This document shows, piece after piece, positions 55,921 to 64,000 of a DNA stretch of 64,000 nucleotides. This stretch comes from a virus, in the IMG/VR virus record IMGVR_UViG_3300042090_003221, positions 51,812 to 115,811 of that record, one strand, 5' to 3'. Positions within the stretch are counted from its first letter, which is position 1; each line of letters opens with the position of its first letter. The notes under the pieces are model-generated. The model was not told where the DNA came from, made no database searches, and saw nothing but the letters and a program-made list of their open reading frames with translations. The translations under genes were made by a program, and so were the position numbers.

Positions 55921-56786
55921 AAGCGACATCAGCGCCCGTCCTGGCGGCGATCAACGCGGCGCGCGCCGCGCCCGACGCGCCGCTCGTCTTCGCCGAATGT
56001 TTCACCTTCACGCTGGCGACGGGAACGATTCTCACCTGGACCAACGTCGACATGCCGGTGACCTACAACGGCGCGACGTTTTCGGCGACCGGGCCGCTGG
56101 TGCAGGGCCTCAAGTACAAGGCGAGCGTCGGGCTCGAAGTCGACAAGCAGCAGATCACGATCGCCGCGCGGCCGAGCGACACGATCGGGGGCGCGGCGGC
56201 GCTGATCGCGATAAGGCAGGGCGCGTTCGACGGCGCGACCGTGCAGCGCGACCGGGTATTCCTCACAGCCATCGGCGGGACGGTGATCGGCGGTGTGACG
56301 TTGTTCCACGGCCGCGTCTCGACGGTCGACAGCGTCGGCCGCACGCAGGCTGCGATCACGGTGGCGAGCGATCTGATCGTGCTCGACTACGACATGCCGC
56401 GCAATCTCTATTCGCCCAGCTGTGTGCATACGCTGTACGATTCCGGCTGCGGCGTCATCCGCGGCGCCTATTCGGCGAACGGGACGGCAGGGGCAGGGTC
56501 GACCGCGAGCCTGATCCTGACGAGCGTCGCGCTCGCCGGTCATATTCAGGGTTCGATCTTGTTCACCAGCGGCGTCAACGCGAATGTGCGCACGACGGTG
56601 AAGGGCGTCATCGTCGGGGCGTCGCTGTTGCTGATGTATCCGCTGCCTTCGCTGCCTGCAGCGGGCGACGCGTTCTCCGTCGCCTTCGGCTGCGACCATA
56701 CGCGCGGGACGTGCCAGAGCCGGTTCAACAACCTCGCCAACTTCCGCGGCTTCCCGTTCGTGCCGCCGCCGCAGATCGCTTACTGA
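55917..56786 (+). CDS. DUF2163-family tail assembly protein
   Basis: 289 residues, ATG overlapping the previous stop. LVFAECFTFTLATGTILTWT and NGATFSATGPLVQGLKYKAS open the domain; the C-terminal block has GCGVIRGAY and GCDHTRGTCQSRFNN-LANFRGF, with conserved Cys/His of the DUF2163/phage_BR0599 region. Equivalent to GTA gp13, a baseplate/tail-tip connector. Confidence 0.92.
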   Translation: MKATSAPVLAAINAARAAPDAPLVFAECFTFTLATGTILTWTNVDMPVTYNGATFSATGPLVQGLKYKASVGLEVDKQQITIAARPSDTIGGAAALIAIRQGAFDGATVQRDRVFLTAIGGTVIGGVTLFHGRVSTVDSVGRTQAAITVASDLIVLDYDMPRNLYSPSCVHTLYDSGCGVIRGAYSANGTAGAGSTASLILTSVALAGHIQGSILFTSGVNANVRTTVKGVIVGASLLLMYPLPSLPAAGDAFSVAFGCDHTRGTCQSRFNNLANFRGFPFVPPPQIAY

Positions 56787-56884
56787 AAGGCGGCAGGCGT
56801 GGTTCGCAAACGCCTGCTTGCCAAGCGCGCAGCGGGCGCGTGAGCTGCCTGCGGCCTGACGCCTGCCGCCACAAGGACAATCAG

Positions 56885-57340
56885 ATGAGTGACGTCTCCC
56901 CCGAGCGCGCCCGCGTCGTCGAGGCGGCGCGGGCGTGGCTCGGCACGCCCTATCATCACGCCGCCGACATCAAAGGCGTAGGCGTCGATTGCGCGATGAT
57001 CCTGGTGCGCGTGTTCTGCGATCTCGGTCTCGTCGCGCCGTTTGATCCGCGCCCCTACGTTAAGGATTGGATGCTGCACCGCGGCGAGGAGCGATATCTC
57101 GGTTTCCTGATCGACCACTCGCGCGAGATCGAAGCGCCGGAGCCCGGCGACGTCATGCTGTTTCGCGTCGGGCGCTGCTACGCGCACGGCGGGATCGTCA
57201 CGAAGGCCGATCCGCTGACGATCATTCACGCGTTTGCTCCGGCGGGAAGAGTCGTCGAGGACGAAGTGCGTCGGGCGGCGGATCTCGCCGAACGGCGGCC
57301 CCAAGCGAAATTCTTCAGATTGTGGAGTCTCGACCCTTGA
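56885..57340 (+). CDS. NlpC/P60-family tail-associated peptidase
   Basis: 151 residues. Catalytic Cys36 in GVGVDCAMIL and His101 in CYAHGGIVTK; RAWLGTPYHHAADIKG is typical of phage tail NlpC/P60 proteins. Equivalent to GTA gp14. It cleaves peptidoglycan peptides during entry or trims the hub. A 98-bp gap precedes it. Confidence 0.92.
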   Translation: MSDVSPERARVVEAARAWLGTPYHHAADIKGVGVDCAMILVRVFCDLGLVAPFDPRPYVKDWMLHRGEERYLGFLIDHSREIEAPEPGDVMLFRVGRCYAHGGIVTKADPLTIIHAFAPAGRVVEDEVRRAADLAERRPQAKFFRLWSLDP

Positions 57341-59709
57341 GTTGGTTTCGCTCGCCCTCAAATCAGACCAAGCCGGACTACACCGGCCTGCAACTGCAAA
57401 CATCGGTCTCGACGCTGCCGATTCCGATCTGCTGGGGCCAGACCAAACTCGCGCCGAACATCATCTTCTACAGCAATTTTCAAACGAACGCCGTCAGGAG
57501 CGGCAAGGGCGGCCTGTTCAGCGCGCCGACGACCGGATACACCTACAGCGCCGACATCATCATGGCGCTGTGCGAAGGGCCGATTTCCAACATCGGCTAT
57601 ATCTGGCGCGACCAGTCGACCTACACGCTCGCAAACCTCGGCCTGGCGCTCTACGAAGGCGCGACGCCGCAGACGATGTGGGGCTATCTCGCGAGCACAT
57701 ACCCGACCGAGGCGCTCGCCTATCAGGGCACGGCCTATGTGTGCGCGGCCAACTATCAGCTCGGAGGCGCCGCCGACGTCGGCAACCACAATTTCGAGGT
57801 GATGGGCGCCCTCGCCGGCACCGGAATCAACGGCGTCGACGCCGACCCTGCGCAGGTCGTTTACGATTTCCTCACCAATGCGCAGTACGGCGCGGGCTTC
57901 AATCCCGCTTCGATCAATCTGACGACGCTGTACGGCTCCGGCGGCGACGCCTCGCTGCAAACCTATTGCAAGGCGATGGGCATCGCCTTCTCGCCGCTGT
58001 TGACCAGCCCCGAGCAGGGGTCTTCAGTCCTCGCGCGCTGGCTGCAACTCGTCAATTGCGCGGCGGTCTGGTCGGGCGGGCAGCTCAAGTTCATCCCCTA
58101 TGGCGACCTGCCTATCGCGTCGGGCGATGTCACGACGACGCAGACGGCGCCGATCCCGATCCCTGCGCAGGAGAGCAACGGCAGCTACCCCGCGCCGGCC
58201 ATCGTCATCGCGACGCCGGCCAATTTCGTCGCCGACGGCGGGGTGGTCTACTCTTTCACGGGTCGGGCGCTGACCTATGTCGGGACGAGCGCGCCGGGCG
58301 CCAACGGGCAATACGGAATCTCGCCTGCAGGAACCTATCTGTTCCACTACGGCGACCAGGGTGCGCCGGTGACGATCACGGCGACCGTCGCCGTGCCGGT
58401 CTCCTACGTTCCCAATCTGACGCCGGTCTATTCACTGACCGATCTCGATTTCATCGACGAGAGGGGCGACAAGGACCCGGTCCAGGCGCAGCGAGTCGAT
58501 CCCTACAGCCTCCCGACCATCCAGCGCATCGAATGTCTGTCGCGCGACAATCAATACGCGACGACGCCGGTCGAGGCGCGCGACCAGTCGCAAATCGAGC
58601 TTTTCGGGACGCGGGTGGGGTCGACGATCCAGGCGAACGAGATTTGCGACGAGGTCATGATCGGTCCGATCGTCGCGCAGACGATTCTGCAGCGGCAGCT
58701 TTATGTCCGCACCCACTACACGTTCAAGCTCAGCTTCGAATATTGCCTGCTCGATCCGATGGACGTGGTGACGATCACCGACGCCAACCTCGGCCTTGTC
58801 GCTTATCCCGTCCGCATCGTCAGCATCGACGAGGACGATCGGGGGGTGTTGGCGGTCACGGCGGAGGAGCTCGTTCTCGGCGTCTCCACGCCCAGCGCCA
58901 ATCCTTCGAGCGGCGCCGTTTCGTTCCAGCCCAACCAGGGCGCGGCGGCGGCTTCGATCAATCCGCCGCTCCTTTACGAGCCGCCCCCGGCGCTGACCGG
59001 CAATATCGCGCAGGTCTGGGTCGGCTCGAGCGGCGGCTCCGGCGGCGTCGCCGACCCCAACTGGGGCGGCGCGTTCGTCTGGGCGAGCGTCGACAATGCG
59101 ACCTACTCACAGATCGGCGTGATCACGCAAACATTGCGTCAGGGTGTGCTGACCGCGCCGCTGGCGAGCGCGAGCGGCTGGGATACGACGAACACGTTGA
59201 GCGTGAGCCTCGCGGAAAGCGGAGCGACGCTGTCGGGCACGAGCCTGGCGTCCGCGCAGGCCGCCGCGACGCTGACGCTCGTGGACAGCGAACTGCTCGC
59301 CTATGAGAACGCAGCTCTGTCGGGCGCGAACGCCTACAACCTGACTGGCCTGCAACGGGGCTACGCCGGCACGCCGCCGGCGGCGCACGCCGCGGGGGCG
59401 GCCTTTGCGCGCCTCGATTCGGCGGTAGTCAAATATGATCTGCCGGACACTTGGATCGGCGTGACGCTCTATTTCAAGTTTCAGTCTTTCAACGTCTTCG
59501 GCGCGGGTGCGCAGGATCTGTCGACCTGCGCGGTCTACAGCTATGCGCCGACGGGGGCCTCCTCGATCGGGCCGGTGACGCAGGCGCTGATGATCGGGAC
59601 GAACCTGGATTTCGGGCTCGTCAGCTCGCCGGCCGTCGAATCCGACGATTGGGGAACCGTTGCCGCCGCGGTGTTCGCGAGCGTCGATCTCGGCAACGTG
59701 ACGTCGTAA
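57337..59709 (+). CDS. Tail hub / tip attachment protein
   Basis: 790 residues from TTG 57337, overlapping the NlpC stop (TTGA). QTSVSTLPIPICWGQTKLAP, YSADIIMALCEGPISNIGYI and AYQGTAYVCAANYQLGG are the family blocks of GTA gp15 and lambda J-like hub proteins; the middle has VTITDANLGLVAYPVRIVSI and the C terminus is a fibronectin-like region. It lacks the TIM barrel, which sits in a separate gene at 52332. Confidence 0.85.
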   Translation: MSWFRSPSNQTKPDYTGLQLQTSVSTLPIPICWGQTKLAPNIIFYSNFQTNAVRSGKGGLFSAPTTGYTYSADIIMALCEGPISNIGYIWRDQSTYTLANLGLALYEGATPQTMWGYLASTYPTEALAYQGTAYVCAANYQLGGAADVGNHNFEVMGALAGTGINGVDADPAQVVYDFLTNAQYGAGFNPASINLTTLYGSGGDASLQTYCKAMGIAFSPLLTSPEQGSSVLARWLQLVNCAAVWSGGQLKFIPYGDLPIASGDVTTTQTAPIPIPAQESNGSYPAPAIVIATPANFVADGGVVYSFTGRALTYVGTSAPGANGQYGISPAGTYLFHYGDQGAPVTITATVAVPVSYVPNLTPVYSLTDLDFIDERGDKDPVQAQRVDPYSLPTIQRIECLSRDNQYATTPVEARDQSQIELFGTRVGSTIQANEICDEVMIGPIVAQTILQRQLYVRTHYTFKLSFEYCLLDPMDVVTITDANLGLVAYPVRIVSIDEDDRGVLAVTAEELVLGVSTPSANPSSGAVSFQPNQGAAAASINPPLLYEPPPALTGNIAQVWVGSSGGSGGVADPNWGGAFVWASVDNATYSQIGVITQTLRQGVLTAPLASASGWDTTNTLSVSLAESGATLSGTSLASAQAAATLTLVDSELLAYENAALSGANAYNLTGLQRGYAGTPPAAHAAGAAFARLDSAVVKYDLPDTWIGVTLYFKFQSFNVFGAGAQDLSTCAVYSYAPTGASSIGPVTQALMIGTNLDFGLVSSPAVESDDWGTVAAAVFASVDLGNVTS

Positions 59710-59879
59710 GGCGGGAGAATCGGATCGGCCGCAGCGCGGCCCCAGCCGCTTTGGCGAAGGCGCGGAAAGCGTTGGACGCGAAGCTGTCTCGACGGCGCGA
59801 AGCGGCGAGCGCCGGTCGCGGCGAGATGTGAATCAGTGAAATTGCAGCCGCCACAAAGGCTCAGCGCAAAGAGGTCACC

Positions 59880-61196
59880 ATGAAACAAATTCCTATCGCG
59901 CTGGCGGCGACGCTGGCGGCGATCTCGCTTGCTTCAGCTCAGACTTACATGGACAGCAAGGGAACCGTCGTTCCCGGAGTCGCGCCGCTCGTGGGCTGCT
60001 CGGCAGGCGGCAACTGCGCCGGGCCGGTGTCGGCGACTAACCCGTTGCCTGTCTCCGGCTCCCTCTCGGCGACGCTTAACGGCTTCCAGCCCGGCTCCGC
60101 CTATGCGACGCCGCTCGCCGCGTCGACCACATCGAGCCGCGTCGCGCTGCCGGCGGGCGCGGTCGTCGTCGTCTACAACACGGGCGCCAGCGCAGCCTAT
60201 GTGCAGCTCGGCGGGTCGAGCGTCGCGGCGACAAATGCGAACGATGTCGTCCCAGCGGGCGGCTGGATGGCGTTCACTGTCGGCGCCAACACGTATCTCG
60301 CGGCGATCACGTCGAGCGGGACAACGAGCCTCAACATTTCCGGCGGCTCGGGCTTGCCGACCGGAGTAGGCGGGGGTTCGAGCGGCTCGATCCCGACGGG
60401 GTCGGCCGGGTCGCCCAATGCGAGTGTAGTGAGCGTTCAAGGCGTCGGCGGCGGTTCGGCAGTTCCGGTGTCGGGAACGTTCTGGCAGACGACGCAGCCC
60501 GTCTCGCTCGCTTCTATTCCCGCGTTGACGGCCGGCGCCAACACCATCGGCGCCGTCACACAGGCAAGCGGGCCCTGGTCCGTCAATCACACCCAACTTA
60601 ATGGTGCGGCGCTCGGTTCGCCTACGACCTGGGGAACGGCGCCTACAGGCGCCGCCGTGCAAGGCGTCAACGCCGACGTGCTGGCGCTGCCGAGCCTGCC
60701 GACCGGCGCCAACACCATCGGCGCCGTCACACAGGCAAGCGGGCCCTGGTCTGTCAACCACACCCAACTTAATGGCGCGGCGCTCGGCTCGCCTACGACC
60801 TGGGGAACGGCGCCCACGGGCGCCGCCGTGCAAGGCGTCAACGCCGACGTGCTGGCGCTGCCGAGCCTGCCGACCGGCTCCAACACCATCGGCGCCGTGA
60901 GCGTGAACGGCAATTCCGGCGCGCCGACGCAGACGAGCGTCAGCGTCGCAACTTCGAGCACGACCGTGCTTGCCGCCTCGACGGCGACTTCGTTTCTCAA
61001 GCTGTGCGTTGCGCTCGGCGCGGCAAACGGCGTCTGGGTGCGCTGGGACGGCGCGACGGCGACGCTGGCCGCGCCGGCCGAATACATTCCGCCCGGCCAA
61101 TGCGACGCCTGGGTCAAATCGACCGGCTTCCTTCCGACATCGCAGATCAACGCCATCGCTTCGGCGACGGTCGCGGTCTCGCTGATCTACAATTGA
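59880..61196 (+). CDS. Exported repeat protein, possible tail fibre
   Basis: 438 residues with a signal peptide (MKQIPIALAATLAAISLASA-Q). Ser/Gly/Ala/Thr-rich beta structure; two nearly identical 57-residue units (NTIGAVTQASGPWSVNHTQL ... VNADVLALPSLPTG) lie at 60534-60875. The C-terminal domain (FLKLCVALGAANGVWVRWDG) recurs in phage tail proteins. The signal peptide is odd for a virion fibre. The 170-bp gap before it has no gene. Confidence 0.65.
   Translation: MKQIPIALAATLAAISLASAQTYMDSKGTVVPGVAPLVGCSAGGNCAGPVSATNPLPVSGSLSATLNGFQPGSAYATPLAASTTSSRVALPAGAVVVVYNTGASAAYVQLGGSSVAATNANDVVPAGGWMAFTVGANTYLAAITSSGTTSLNISGGSGLPTGVGGGSSGSIPTGSAGSPNASVVSVQGVGGGSAVPVSGTFWQTTQPVSLASIPALTAGANTIGAVTQASGPWSVNHTQLNGAALGSPTTWGTAPTGAAVQGVNADVLALPSLPTGANTIGAVTQASGPWSVNHTQLNGAALGSPTTWGTAPTGAAVQGVNADVLALPSLPTGSNTIGAVSVNGNSGAPTQTSVSVATSSTTVLAASTATSFLKLCVALGAANGVWVRWDGATATLAAPAEYIPPGQCDAWVKSTGFLPTSQINAIASATVAVSLIYN
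60534..60875 (+). repeat. Tandem 171-bp repeat, two copies plus partial third
   Basis: Copies 60534-60704 and 60705-60875 start GGCGCCAACACCATCGG and differ at only a few positions; a partial third (GGCTCCAACACC) starts at 60876. In frame within the fibre-like gene, encoding 57-residue units. Recent duplication. Confidence 0.85.
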
Positions 61197-61206
61197 GGCC
61201 ATCATC

Positions 61207-62204
<998 letters not shown>

Positions 62205-62205
<1 letters not shown>

Positions 62206-62663
62206 TGCGCACCCGCATCTTCGTCCTCGTCCTCGCGGCGGCCTCGCCGGCATTTGCGTCGCCGCAGCGGTGCGCGCACATCACGGCCGGCGGCGTCGAC
62301 AACGTCGTGATCGCGGACCCCGTCGCGGGGCTGCCGGCCGGCGTCGATTGCTCCAACCCTGTCGCGCAAATCGGCTGGACCTTCGCGGGCGGCGTCTACA
62401 CGCCCGTCACGCCGCCTGTGGTCTATCAGATTAGCGGCCTTTCGTTCCTGCAATTCATGGCCCTGTTCTCGGCCGCCGAGCAGGCGGCGATTGTCACGTC
62501 TGCGGACACGCAGGTGCGCCTGTTCGTGCTGATGGCGGGCGGCGCCGGGTCGATTGATCTGACGAATTCGCAAGTCGTCGCGGGCGTCAACTATCTTGCG
62601 TCAATCAACCTCATCGCTCAGTCGCGCGCGGCCGCGGTCCTGTCCGGCGCGCCGCCGACCTAA
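62205..62663 (+). CDS. Exported protein, tail-fibre-assembly-like, 152 aa
   Basis: ATG overlaps the previous stop by one base (TGATG). Signal peptide MRTRIFVLVLAAASPAFA-S. The domain GVDNVVIADPVAGLPAGVDC, then NPVAQIGWTFAGGVYTPV is like phage fibre-assembly chaperones; the C-terminal helical part (LSFLQFMALFSAAEQAAIVT) too. Third consecutive gene with a signal peptide. Confidence 0.6.
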
Positions 62664-62765
62664 CGTGCTGCGAGCGCCTTTGCATCTTCTCTCCGCCTGA
62701 ATGGGTCGTCGCCGCGGGCGCGCACGTTCGCGCCTCGCGATTTCGCCAGCAATGTGAGGCTGTCC

Positions 62766-63614
62766 ATGGATGTTATCCTGCCGCCTGTCGTGCAGAGGCC
62801 GACGCCGAACTACACGCCGTCGCTCATTCGACATGACCTCGTGGTCGTGCATCGCACCGAAGGCGGGTACGCGGGGGCTGTCGCGTGGTTGTGCGACCCG
62901 CGCGCGTGCGCGTCCGCGCATCTCGTCATGAAGGCGGACGGCTCCGAAGCGACGCAACTTGTCCCGCTGCAATATAAGGCGTGGGCGCAATGCGCGTTCA
63001 ACTCGGCGGGCGTCTCGCTTGAAATAGAGGGCTACACTGCGCAGGGGCTCGCCGACGACACGGCGAAGGCCGCCGCGCGAATCGTAGCTTGGCTATGCCG
63101 CGCCTATGCGATCCCGCCGACTTGGGCGCAGAGCGGGCAGGGGCGCGGAGTTTGCCAGCATCACGACCTCGGCGCCGCCGGCGGCGGTCATGTCGATTGC
63201 TCGGGCGTCGGCAGCGAAACCTGGCTTCGCTTCATGGGCTTCGTCAAGGAGTCGTTCGATGCTTTCGGCCCCGGCGCGCTTCCCGCCTTCGCGCTGCACG
63301 GGCTGCCGCAGCCGCACGAGATTGCGGTGGCGTCCGCAGCCGCGCCGGCGCCCTCGCATGGCGGCGCGGCGCGTTGCGAGCCCGGCGACGCGCCTGCGCA
63401 TCCGACCGCGTCCGGCTATCCCGCCGGCAGCGTCGCTGACCTGCAATGGCGGCTCAACAAGGCCGGCGCGTCGCCGGCGCTGCTTCTGGACGGCTTCATC
63501 GGCGATCGCACCCGCGAGGCGGTGGCCGCTTTCCAGAGCGCGCACGGGCTTTACCGCAATGGCGTCGCCGGGCCGATGACCCTCGCGGCGCTCGACGCTT
63601 TGACCCGGGCATGA
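62766..63614 (+). CDS. N-acetylmuramoyl-L-alanine amidase with peptidoglycan-binding domain
   Basis: 282 residues, ATG 62766 after TGAGG. Amidase_2/PGRP part: LVVVHRTEGGYAGAVAWLCD, ASAHLVMKADGSEATQLVPL, GVSLEIEGY and a C-terminal zinc His/Cys region (CQHHDLGAAGGGHVDC). Residues ~220-280 are a PG_binding_1 repeat (VADLQWRLNKAGASPALLLD and REAVAAFQSAHGLYRNGVAG). The likely phage endolysin: no signal peptide, so a holin would release it. Confidence 0.88.
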   Translation: MDVILPPVVQRPTPNYTPSLIRHDLVVVHRTEGGYAGAVAWLCDPRACASAHLVMKADGSEATQLVPLQYKAWAQCAFNSAGVSLEIEGYTAQGLADDTAKAAARIVAWLCRAYAIPPTWAQSGQGRGVCQHHDLGAAGGGHVDCSGVGSETWLRFMGFVKESFDAFGPGALPAFALHGLPQPHEIAVASAAAPAPSHGGAARCEPGDAPAHPTASGYPAGSVADLQWRLNKAGASPALLLDGFIGDRTREAVAAFQSAHGLYRNGVAGPMTLAALDALTRA

Positions 63615-63676
63615 ACTGACGCGCCCGGCCCCGGGACGCGGCAGCTTTTTTGGGGCGCAATCAAACGAGGTGAAAC

Positions 63677-64000
63677 ATGAGCATCAACTTCTCCGCCATC
63701 GGCTCCACGCTTTCCGGCATTCTCACGTCCGCCGGTCTGACTGGAGCCAACCTGACCTCGACGCTGTCGAGCCTGATCAAGTCGTCCAACCCCAACCAGT
63801 CCGACGAGCTGGCGATCTGCACGCAAATCCTGGTCGCCAGCGGCAACACCGCGTTGCAGCAGGCGCTGGCGACGAAACTTGCGACGGAGGTCGGCATTCC
63901 CGCCGACGCCGCCGCTCTGGCGATGTCGCTCGGCTCGCCCGGCGTCGATATTCCGAACCGCGTGTTGCAGATCGAGTCGCTGATCAGGGCCGGGACCTGA
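63677..64000 (+). CDS. Hypothetical protein, 107 aa
   Basis: MSINFSAIGSTLSGILTSAG start after AACGAGGTG; helical, Ser/Ala/Leu-rich with polar patches (SSNPNQSDELAICTQILVAS). The stop is the last codon of the window. Following the endolysin, it could be a lysis accessory or a structural protein; no family recognised. Confidence 0.6.
   Translation: MSINFSAIGSTLSGILTSAGLTGANLTSTLSSLIKSSNPNQSDELAICTQILVASGNTALQQALATKLATEVGIPADAAALAMSLGSPGVDIPNRVLQIESLIRAGT

Noticed and set aside
57234-59306. 690-codon frame overlapping the tail hub gene on the same strand
   Set aside because: Arg-rich +1 frame shadow; the hub frame has clear tail motifs and a coupled start.

Overview
The window is almost entirely phage DNA: GC-rich, densely packed, with long runs of genes joined by 1-8 bp start/stop overlaps. 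The relatives are alphaproteobacterial (a GapR/DUF2312 protein, a GTA-type tail module of TIM-barrel hydrolase, DUF2460, DUF2163, NlpC/P60 and hub, and a DUF1073-type portal), so I read it as a temperate tailed phage or prophage of an alphaproteobacterium, probably Hyphomicrobiales. This rests on gene content and composition only; no chromosomal housekeeping gene is visible.

Layout. (a) 1-1.6 kb: a short rightward operon (alarmone-hydrolase-like HD protein, HTH protein, small protein) behind a strong operator-bearing promoter. (b) 16.1-1.6 kb, leftward: terminase large subunit, portal, two secreted-looking structural proteins, a MuF-type minor head protein, and three tandem genes that share an N-terminal module but end in different effector-like domains (two HExxH zincins and a RelA/SpoT-like synthetase). 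Small rightward genes sit between them. (c) 38.4-16.3 kb, leftward early region: Cro-like regulator, GapR, nucleases, a DnaA domain IV protein, a DUF1376 replication protein, dCMP deaminase, three DNA methyltransferases (one with an intein at its catalytic Cys), tRNA-Thr, tRNA-Asn, a third tRNA-like sequence, a terminase-small-subunit candidate and many small unknowns. (d) 38.4-40.0 kb: lysogeny switch with divergent promoters sharing one operator family. (e) 40.0-52.0 kb, rightward: Bet/RecT annealase, NinB, HNH nucleases, two genes carrying ten structured palindromic elements, a ProQ/FinO protein and a tyrosine integrase. (f) 52.08 kb: a tRNA 3'-end sequence that looks like the attachment core. 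(g) 52.3-64.0 kb, rightward: tail tip/baseplate module, fibre-like secreted repeat proteins and an amidase endolysin. Major capsid, tail tube and tape measure genes are not in the window.

How it fits together. A repressor (38510-39037) and a Cro-like protein (38201-38437) probably compete for operators of the form TCGCTAC-N5-GTAGCGA that overlap both early promoters. The left arm handles replication and modification and leads to packaging; the right arm handles recombination and integration. The most unusual features are the palindromic elements inside two adjacent coding genes (45.35-47.15 kb), the three-gene effector cassette next to the MuF gene with a possible alarmone hydrolase partner, and the methyltransferase intein with an AP2-like insertion. 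All functions are read from sequence motifs by eye; no database or structure search was run.
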